The position numbers and the translations under genes were made by a program. Positions 56,601 to 64,000 of a stretch of DNA of 64,000 nt are shown one piece after another. This stretch comes from an uncultured Saprospiraceae bacterium (lineage in GTDB: Bacteria; Bacteroidota; Bacteroidia; Chitinophagales; Saprospiraceae): contig CALSOU010000012.1 in the NCBI GenBank assembly GCA_943788055.1, forward strand, positions 62,001 through 126,000. The letters run 5' to 3'. How positions within the stretch are numbered: the first letter of the stretch is position 1; the number at the start of each line of letters is the position of its first letter. The notes under the pieces were generated by a model, which was not told the origin of the DNA, did not search any database, and saw only the letters and a program-made list of their open reading frames with translations.

Positions 56601-59600
56601 CAATTGGTGATAGTTGATGATGAAGAAGACCCAGTTATGAGTTGTCCAGATGAATTGACCGCGGTATGCGATGCATCGGAACAACCCGCCTACGCAGATT
56701 TTGCATCCTTTGTTGGAGCAGGAGGCTCCGCCTCGGATAATTGTGCAAATTGATGAATCGACTTTCGCGCTTCAGAGTGAGCACGAGCGACGGGAATAGC
56801 TTGTCCACAGACAATAACGAGGGTATACTATGTAGAAGATTTATGTGGCAATGGGGTGACATGTGAGCAGATAGTCACAGTAGCTGATGATATGGATCCT
56901 GTTATGAGTTGTCCGGGTGATCTAGAGGCAGTATGTGATATTGGAGAGCAACCGGCCTATGCCGATTATGCATCGTTTATATCAGCAGGAGGCTCCGCAT
57001 CAGACAATTGCCAAATAGATGAGTCTTCCTTCATGCTTCAAAGTGAAGTGAGTGATGGCAATAGTTGTCCAGAAACGGTAATACGGATATACTATGTAGC
57101 AGATTTATGTGGCAATGGGGTGACATGTGAGCAAGTGATTACGATTGATGATGAAATTGATCCGATGATGAGTTGTCCGAGTGAATTGACAGCGGTGTGT
57201 GATATATCGGAACAGCCAGCGTACGCAGATTTTGCATCTTTTGTAGGAGCAGGAGGGTCAGCTTCAGATAACTGCGCCATTAACGAAAGTAGTTTTACAC
57301 TACAGAGTGAGATCAGTGATGGTAATAGTTGTCCTGAAACAATCACACGCACCTACTATGTAGAAGATTTATGTGGCAATCAGGTGACATGTGAGCAGCT
57401 TATTGTTATCAATGACATTGAGGCACCAATAATAGATGGACCTAATGAAGTCCTTGGTACTTGTACAATAGGTGAATTTCCTCCATATCAAGATTATGCC
57501 GATTTTATTGCTGATGGTGGCGACGCAACTGATAATTGTACATTAGTAGAATCTTCTTTTGCACTACAAAGTGAAAGTAGCGACGGCAATCTCTGCCCCG
57601 AAATATTTACTAGAATTTATCAAATTTCAGATCAATGTGGTAATGTTTCGACTTTTGAACAAGAAATCATAATTGATGATGATGAAGATCCCATCCTTTT
57701 GTGTCCAAATAATGAGTCAGCAGTTTGTGATGCAAGTGAAATTCCAGTATTTACTTCTTTTGATAGTTTCCAAGCAGCTGGTGGAAGTGCAAGTGATAAC
57801 TGTGGCTTAGATATTTCAAGTTTTACATTGCAAAGCGAAGTCAGTAATGGAAATACTTGTCCTGAAATTGTTTTGAGAACCTACTTCATATCAGATAATT
57901 GCGGCAATGGAGCTACTTGTGTCCAGGAGATAATAGTAAGTGATGATATATTGCCAGAGATGACTTGTCCTCCCAATCTATCAGCAATTTGCGACGCAAG
58001 TGAACATCCAGCTTATACAAGTTTGGCACAGTTTATTGGAGCAGGTGGGACAGCGTCGGATAATTGTGGAATTAATGAAAGTTCTTTCTTTTTGCAAAGT
58101 CAAGAGAGCGATGGGAATACATGTCCTGAAACCATCACTAGAACTTATTATATAGAGGATTTATGCGGAAATCCGACGAGTTGTACTCAAACTGTGGTCA
58201 TCAACGATGATGTTAATCCAGAAATGACTTGTCCAGGAGATCTGACAGGAGTATGCTCTATCGATGAAATCCCAGCATATAAGAACTATCAAGACTTTAT
58301 AAATAATGGCGGTAGTGCTTCAGATAATTGTGAAATTAATCAGTTTTCATTTGACTTGCTTAGCGAAGTGTCCGATGGTAACTCATGTCCTGAAACTATT
58401 ACGCGAACATACTATATTGAGGATCTTTGCGGAAATAGTGCCTCTTGTACTCAAGTGATAGTAATCAAAGATGATGAAGCTCCATCTTTTGAGTCTATTC
58501 CTGATCTTACCTTCAATTGTTCTATCGATGAATATCCCCCATTTACTTCCCTAGATGAGTACATAAATGCTGGTTTTAACGTGGATGACAATTGTCAGAT
58601 TGATCCTGCAAGCTTTACTTTAGTAAGCGAAAATGCTGATGGCGCTTCATGTCCTGAAACTTATACGAGAATTTACTCCGTTGCAGATCTTTGTGGAAAT
58701 CAAAGTACTGTGTCACAAAATATATTAGTAAGTGACATAATTCCGCCTACAATTAATGCACCTGAAGGGGCAACTTTTTCCTGTCCTGAAGAGCTTGAGG
58801 CTCCTTTTATTTCATTCGATGAATTTATAAGTGCGGGTGGCGATGCTGATGACAACTGCTCCATAAACCCAACCACTTTTGCATTAATCAGTGAATCAAA
58901 TGACGGGTTAACATGCCCTACGACAATTACCAGAATCTATGTTATTTATGATTACTGTGGAAATTCCGCAACAACAGAGCAATTGATCACGATTAATGAT
59001 AAAATAAGTCCAGAGATGTTCTGTCCTCCTGAAAGGACGGGAATTTGTAGTATTTCCGAAGTTTCAGCTTATCAGAATTATGCACAATTTCTGGCAGCTG
59101 GAGGATCGGCTGAGGATAACTGTGGTATAAATGAATCTACTTTTACATTGATTAATCAATCCTCAAATGGAGAAAAGTGTCCTGAAGTAATAACTAGGAC
59201 TTATCAGATTGCAGACAACTGCGGCAATACCGCTACTTGTACTGTAGAAGTTACCATTTTAGACGATATAGCTCCAGTAATTACTTGTCCAAGTGACCTA
59301 ACTGGAATCTGTTCGCCAAATGAGCAGCCAGCCTACCTAAATTTGACGCAGTTCATAAACGCAGGTGGTTCAGTTTCGGATAATTGCGAAATTCTCAACG
59401 GAAGTTTTCAATTAATAGAAGAGACGTCTGATGGAAATACATGTCCAGAGATAATAACTAGAGTATATCAGATAAGTGATATTTGTGGTAACACTGCTTC
59501 ATGTTCGCAGAATGTAACAATTAATGATGAAGTACCACCAATTTTCACTTCAAATCCTGATATCACAACTAGCTGTTTACTGGGAGATATTTCACCTTTC

Positions 59601-62600
59601 GAGAGCATCAATGATTACAAGTCGTACGGAGGCAATATAAGCGATAATTGCGGATTAGATCCAAATTCTTTCATGATGCTTACTGAAGAAAGTGATGGAA
59701 ATACATGTCCAGAAACTATTACAAGAATTTATATTGTCAGTGATTACTGTGGAAATACAGCTACAATTGACCATAATATCACGATTGATGACTTAATTAG
59801 CCCCATTTTGACCTGCCCACCAACTGAATATGGAATATGCAGTAGCGATGAAGCACCCGTATACTTAGATTTAGAGAGTTTTATACAAGCTGGTGGTACT
59901 GCAAGCGATAATTGCTCCTTAGATGAATCAAGTTTCACACTATTAGCTGAAGATACCAATGGATCAACGTGCCCAGAAATATTGACTAGGACTTACTCAA
60001 TTAAGGACCAATGTGGAAACGAAGCAATATGTACACAAATGATTATAGTCAATGATCTTGTACCACCAATTTTTACAAATACAAATATTCTTGAGGGGCA
60101 ATGCTCTATTGACGATTTTCCTCCTTATGAAGATATTCAGGATTTCATTGATCAAGGTGGAATCTTAGAAGATAACTGTGGTATTGATCCATTTTCATTT
60201 TCTTTGGATCAAGAACTCGAAGCACCTGATTCTTGTCCAAAATTGTATGGACGTGTTTATAGTGTGTCAGATCTTTGTGGAAACATTACTACATTCACGC
60301 AAAGTATACTCATTGATGATACTATTGCTCCTGAGATGAATTGTCCAAACACGGCCACAGGGGTTTGTAGTTCAGAGGAGATAGATATTCTTTCCACGTA
60401 TGAAGAATATCTCGAAGCAGGAGGTACAGTTGATGAAAACTGTGTATTAGATGAATCAAGTTTCGCATACGATGGTGACATCATTGTATCAAATACATGT
60501 CCACAAATCATTAATAGGATCTATAGTATCTCTGATGTTTGCGGTAATATCGGAACCTGCGTGCAGGAAATTGTTGTAAATGATGAAATTGCCCCAGAAA
60601 TAAATAGTCCAAATAATAATCATGGAGATTGCGATGTTGCGGAATATCCTCCCTACACAAGTTTCGAAGATTGGGTGGCAGATGGTGGAGGAGCCGATGA
60701 TAATTGTGCTGTAGATCCGAATACTTTTGCATTGGTGCAAGAGTCTACCTCTAGTTCAACATGTCCTCTTATAGTAACTAGAATTTACGTAATTGCTGAT
60801 TATTGCGGGAATACAGCAACTAGCAATCACACAGTTACCATCAATGATGACACCCCACCTAGTATTACTTGTCCACCTGATATCAATGGAATTTGTTCTA
60901 TTGATGAAAATGAAGCTGCGACAACACTTGATCAGTTTATACTATTCGGTGGTTCTGTATCAGATAACTGTTCTATTGACCCAACAAGTTTTTTATTAGT
61001 TGAAGAAATAGCATCACAAACTGCTTGTCCTACCATTATAGAAAGGATCTATCAGATTTCTGATATGTGTGGAAATACCGCTACTTGTTCTCAGACGATT
61101 GTTGCCAATGATGAAGAGGCACCTCAGATTGTGCTTTGTCCAACTGATATCACGCTCCAGTGTGATATGGAAACGAACCAAGCGGCCATTGATTCATGGT
61201 TATCGAATTTTGAAGTAATAGATAATTGTACGATTCAGTCAATCGAAAATAATTATCAAGTACCAAATGGTCCTTGTGAAGGTGTTGGTGTCACCGTTGT
61301 AGAGTTTACGGCTATTGATGAATGTAACAATGTTACTTCTTGCACAGCCTCATTAACAATAATAGATACGATCCCGCCTATTGCTGACGATCTAGTGGAT
61401 ATGATTATTGATTCTTTAAGTGAACTACCTCCGATCGACGTAACTGTGGTAACGGGCGTTTCAGACTTGTGTGATGCATCACCTACAATTATTTGGAGCT
61501 CTGATGAATTTGAAACAAATAGTTCATGCAGTGGTAACAGTATGACTATTACAAGAACCTATCAAGTAATTGACTGTAGCGGAAATATCACAGAAGTTGT
61601 CCAGACTTTTATTATGGACGATGATCCTATACTAATTGCAGTTGAGAAGGTAAATGTGACTTGCTTTGGTGGAGATGACGGTAGTATTGATATTTCGGTT
61701 ACTGGAGGTTTACCACCATATACATACGATTGGAGTAATGATATCTATGATGGAGAGGTCTCTTTAGAAAACCTTGTTGCGGGCACCTATAGTGTAACAG
61801 TAACGGATGATAATAATTGTACGCAAGAGAAAGTCATTCAAATCACCCAGCCTACCCAGGATATTGATGTCAGTATTTCACCGGCAGCTCCAATTATTTG
61901 CGAAGGGTCTAGTATTACTCTGTCGGCAAATATAGCTTTTGGAAACGCTCCTTTTGATTATGAATGGATATTTGGTAATAGTTCAGTTGGGACAACAACT
62001 CTTGTCGCATCAGATCCTGGTATTTACACTGTAATTATAACAGATGTGACAGGTTGTTCTGCAACAGATGAAATAGAACTACAAGTCATTCCAAACGTTG
62101 TTATAGATCCGATTGGCCCATTATCAGGATGTGAGTATGTTGTTCTTGATTCAATAACTGGAAGTAATTTGTCAGGTAGCCAAGCCTATTTCACGCAGTC
62201 AAATGGGAATGGAAGCATGTTTAATCATGGAGATACGATATGGTCTGCAACCACATTATATGTGTATGATGCAACAGGAACGACTCCAAACTGTACGGAT
62301 GAGGTTGAAGTAGAAATTCAATTGAATGAAGGACCAAGTATAAATAATCCGGGAGATCAATTTGTTTGCGAGAGTTACTTTCTACCAGCAATAAATGGAA
62401 CGAATTTATCTCAAGACGTGGCGTATTACACCCTTCCAAATGGACAAGGAAATGTTTTACAAGAAGGTGATGAAATTACCGAGAATTCTACGATATATAT
62501 TTATGATCCAGGGGTAGACTGTGCGGCTCAGGAATTCTTTACAATTACGATAATAGTCAGGCCAGAAATTGATCCAATTGACGATGTTATAGCATGTGAT

Positions 62601-64000
62601 AGTTTTATATTACCTATAATCACAGGACAAAATTTAACAGGTAATGAAATGTATTACTCTGGGCCGAATGGTTCAGGAACTGCTTTCAGCGCTGGCACAG
62701 AAATTACGAACTCTATTGATTTATATATTTTTGATGGAGGGACTTCATGTAACGATGAAGAGTTTGTATCTATAGTGATCCATGACACACCAATTTTGAC
62801 GGATCCTTCCGATATTTTGGTCTGTAATTATTATATCTTACCTATCATACAAGGTTCAAACCTAACTGGGTCTGAGGGCTACTTTACGGAGTCAAATGGG
62901 GCTGGTGTGCAATATTTTGCTGGAGATACCATTTTCGAAGACTTAACACTATTTATCTATGATATTAATGAGAATTGTATTGCAGAAGTTGACGTTGCTA
63001 TAAGTATTGTAGAGACACCAATTTTAGAACCACTTGATGATGTTGTGACTTGCGATTTCTATGTCCTGCCGGAAATTATGGGTGATAACTTGACTGGAAA
63101 TGAGGGATATTTTAATGCTCCATCTGGACTAGGAACAGCTTTTCAACCTGGAGATACAATCTTCTCGACGATAATACTTTATTTGTTTGATCAAGCTGGA
63201 ACGTGTACCGATCAAGATCAATTTACTGTCACTGTTGGAGGAGCTCCAGATATATTTCCTCCTGCGCCTATCACTGCATGTGGATATGCAGTACTACCTG
63301 AAATTCTAGGTGTAAACCTAGGTGGTAATGCAGCATATTTTACGGAACCTTTAGGTGGAGGAACGGTCTATTTTTCAGGAGATACTGTTATCTCTAGTTC
63401 TCAGCTTTACATCTATATTGAAGCGGGTAGTTGCGCTGATGAAGAATTAATCGATATCACGATTCTACCTGAACCACTTCTAGATGAACCAGCAGATGTA
63501 AGTGCTTGTGATGAGTATATTTTGCTAGAAATTACTGGATCCGAGTTGACTGGTAATGAAGCATATTATACAGGGATTGAAGGTAGTGGAATTAGTTTGC
63601 AACCTGGCGATACAATTACTTCTTCACTATTGTTATATATCTACGATGCGAACACATTATGTTCAAATCAAGTTGATATGATGATTAATATTTCTCCTAC
63701 TCCAATATTAGATGATATAGCAAATGTCGAATCCTGCGAATCTTATGTGCTTCCAGAGATTTCTGGAAGCTTTCTAAACACGGCGAAGTATTTTTCTTCA
63801 GCAGACGGTCAAGGAGATATATATTTGCCAGGTGATATAATTACATCTTCACAGACACTTTTTGTCTATGATATTAATAATGGCTGTAGTGACGAAATTA
63901 GTTTCGATATAATAATTCTTGAAACTCCACAACTCAATGATATTGAAGATGTTATAGTGTGTGATGAATTTATTTTGCCAGAAATAACAGGAACCAATTT
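50682..64000 (+). CDS. Giant HYR-like repeat secreted protein, 3' end beyond window; one probable assembly-derived frame break
   Basis: The gene starts at the ATG at 50682 (signal peptide 1-22, ...VSDVFAQ) and is open in one frame to the window end, except for in-frame TGAs at 56751-56753 and 56778-56780 caused by three extra bases that together restore the frame. Order: a unique N-terminal domain (23-205), two PKD-like domains (about 205-400, YVWDFDYNG and YFWDFGDGQ), 35 HYR-like units of 88 residues (51885-61121), a divergent HYR-like unit, a second such region (to about 61630), an SprB-type repeat (about 61650-61850), an Ig-like domain, and nine 76-residue repeats from about 62090. The rest, presumably including a sorting domain, lies outside. 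At least 4,430 codons. Likely a cell-surface adhesin or gliding protein; no catalytic domain was seen. Confidence 0.85.
52785..57390 (+). repeat. Higher-order repeat: 1320 bp (five units), about 3.5 near-identical copies
   Basis: The same 5-unit order recurs with a period of 1320 bases: copies begin near 52785, 54105, 55425 and 56745 (the last one partial and 3 bases longer). Long stretches are identical between copies, for example 54449-54709 versus 55769-56029 and 57092-57352. Copies 1 and 3 share variants that copy 2 lacks in one unit (DIVVLSF versus DVVVSSF), so sequence exchange between copies has happened. Confidence 0.92.
56742..56806 (+). other. Frame-disrupting segment: superposition of two repeat variants (probable consensus error)
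   Basis: Compared with the homologous positions at 54104 (variant A, QIDETTF) and 55424 (variant B, AINESSF), this segment has three extra single bases, in TGTGCAAATT, GAGCACGAGC and AGCTTGTCC. Each extra base is the one present in only A or only B when the two are aligned with gaps, and every substituted column matches A or B. The net change is +3, so the frame is the same on both sides. Confidence 0.8.
62091..64000 (+). repeat. Second array: 76-residue Ig-like repeats, at least nine
   Basis: Each unit has C-x-x-Y-x-LP-x-I-x-G, then NLTGN, AYYT, a G-x-G turn, GDTI, an LYIYD strand and a final C followed by a TP linker. The leading Cys codon falls at 62130, 62367, 62595, 62823, 63051, 63279, 63507, 63735 and 63960, i.e. 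mostly 228 bases apart. The last unit is cut by the window edge. Divergence between units is high, unlike the 1320-bp array. Confidence 0.9.

Larger units (their letters stand above)
51885..61121 (+). repeat. Tandem array of 35 HYR-like units, 264 bp (88 residues) each
   Basis: Consensus per unit: P-x-x-x-C-P near the start, then C-D, an AGG segment, DNC, SDGNSCPE, R-x-Y, CGN, TCEQ and a VNDD-type linker. Unit starts spaced by exactly 264 bases were measured for five consecutive units (52941, 53205, 53469, 53733, 53997). Start-to-start distance over 35 units is 9237 bases against 9240 expected, before correcting for the 3 extra bases. Units differ most in the outer part of the array and least in the middle. 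Confidence 0.92.

Noticed and set aside
56751-56753. Stop codon as the true end of the giant gene at 2023 residues
   Set aside because: The frame resumes within about 50 bases and continues through more repeats to the window edge. The break is explained by merged repeat variants.
53129-57352. Repeated minus-strand open frames of 60 and 86 codons inside the HYR-like array
   Set aside because: They recur with the 1320-bp period because the plus-strand sequence repeats. They have no start signals, no family similarity and lie opposite a well-conserved coding frame.
51885-61121. Possible CRISPR or non-coding satellite
   Set aside because: The unit is 264 bp, always a multiple of 3, and substitutions keep the reading frame and the cysteine pattern. 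It is protein-coding.
1-64000. tRNA or rRNA genes, transposases, phage genes
   Set aside because: I looked in the gaps on both strands and saw none. Short tRNA-like folds cannot be excluded without a dedicated search.

Overview
The window is chromosomal DNA of a Bacteroidota bacterium, most likely a Saprospiria-type (Lewinella/Saprospiraceae-like) marine or particle-associated organism. The case rests on four things: several secreted proteins end in type IX secretion (T9SS) sorting domains of type A or type B (CHU_C); there is a PorD (DUF4835) gene; promoters fit the Bacteroidota consensus (TTG - about 19 nt - TAnnTTTG) rather than the E. coli one; and the gene sets fabH-efp-accB-accC, DUF177-rpmF, ettA-mutA and BtuB-BtuG-like are typical of the phylum. 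The lineage below phylum is an inference. The DNA is AT-rich throughout. I saw no tRNA, rRNA, CRISPR array, insertion sequence or prophage.

Layout. 0-4 kb: the end of porD, purN, a convergent PLP-enzyme gene, an inward-rectifier K+ channel and a decayed outer-membrane protein gene. 4.3-11 kb (minus strand): a T9SS cargo protein, then fabH, efp, accB, accC and an MsbA-like ABC exporter, i.e. fatty acid initiation, translation elongation and envelope lipid export. 11.4-20 kb (plus strand): a thioredoxin-SPOR fusion, hutI, a 1513-residue SprB-repeat/CHU_C adhesin-like protein and fumC. 20-28 kb: a DUF2237 protein, a MATE transporter, a fused tandem D-Ala-D-Ala-ligase-like protein followed by PASTA and rhodanese genes, dcd, a phosphopantetheinyl transferase and a DUF4348 lipoprotein. 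27.9-35.3 kb (minus strand): a vitamin B12-linked set, with meaB, a short mutA-like gene, ettA, and a surface beta-propeller lipoprotein plus TonB receptor resembling BtuG/BtuB. 35.5-44.8 kb: PBP1A, a HEAT-cyclophilin lipoprotein and gcvT in one overlapping operon, a spermidine-synthase remnant, DUF177-rpmF, ridA-trpS and a FAH-family hydrolase. 45.1-64 kb: two giant secreted proteins.

The most unusual object is the last gene. It runs from 50682 past the window edge (at least 4,430 codons). It carries 35 HYR-like repeats of about 88 residues, and within them a higher-order repeat of 5 units (1320 bp) present in about 3.5 near-identical copies. It continues with a divergent HYR-like unit, an SprB-type repeat and a second array of 76-residue repeats. 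Two results come from reading it closely. First, the first and last cysteines of the 88-residue unit are present together or absent together in all 35 units, which predicts a Cys1-Cys6 disulfide. Second, the only reading-frame break (56742-56806) is a base-by-base superposition of two repeat variants with three extra bases. That is the signature of a mixed consensus in a collapsed repeat, so the gene is probably intact and the real array possibly longer.

Other points of interest: the two halves of the fused ligase have lost complementary parts of the ATP-grasp active site; a thioredoxin is joined to a SPOR domain; a HEAT-repeat lipoprotein carries a cyclophilin and is translationally linked to PBP1A; and the usual rpmF-fabH cluster is split into two pieces about 31 kb apart. 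I found no clearly new multi-gene defence or metabolic system.
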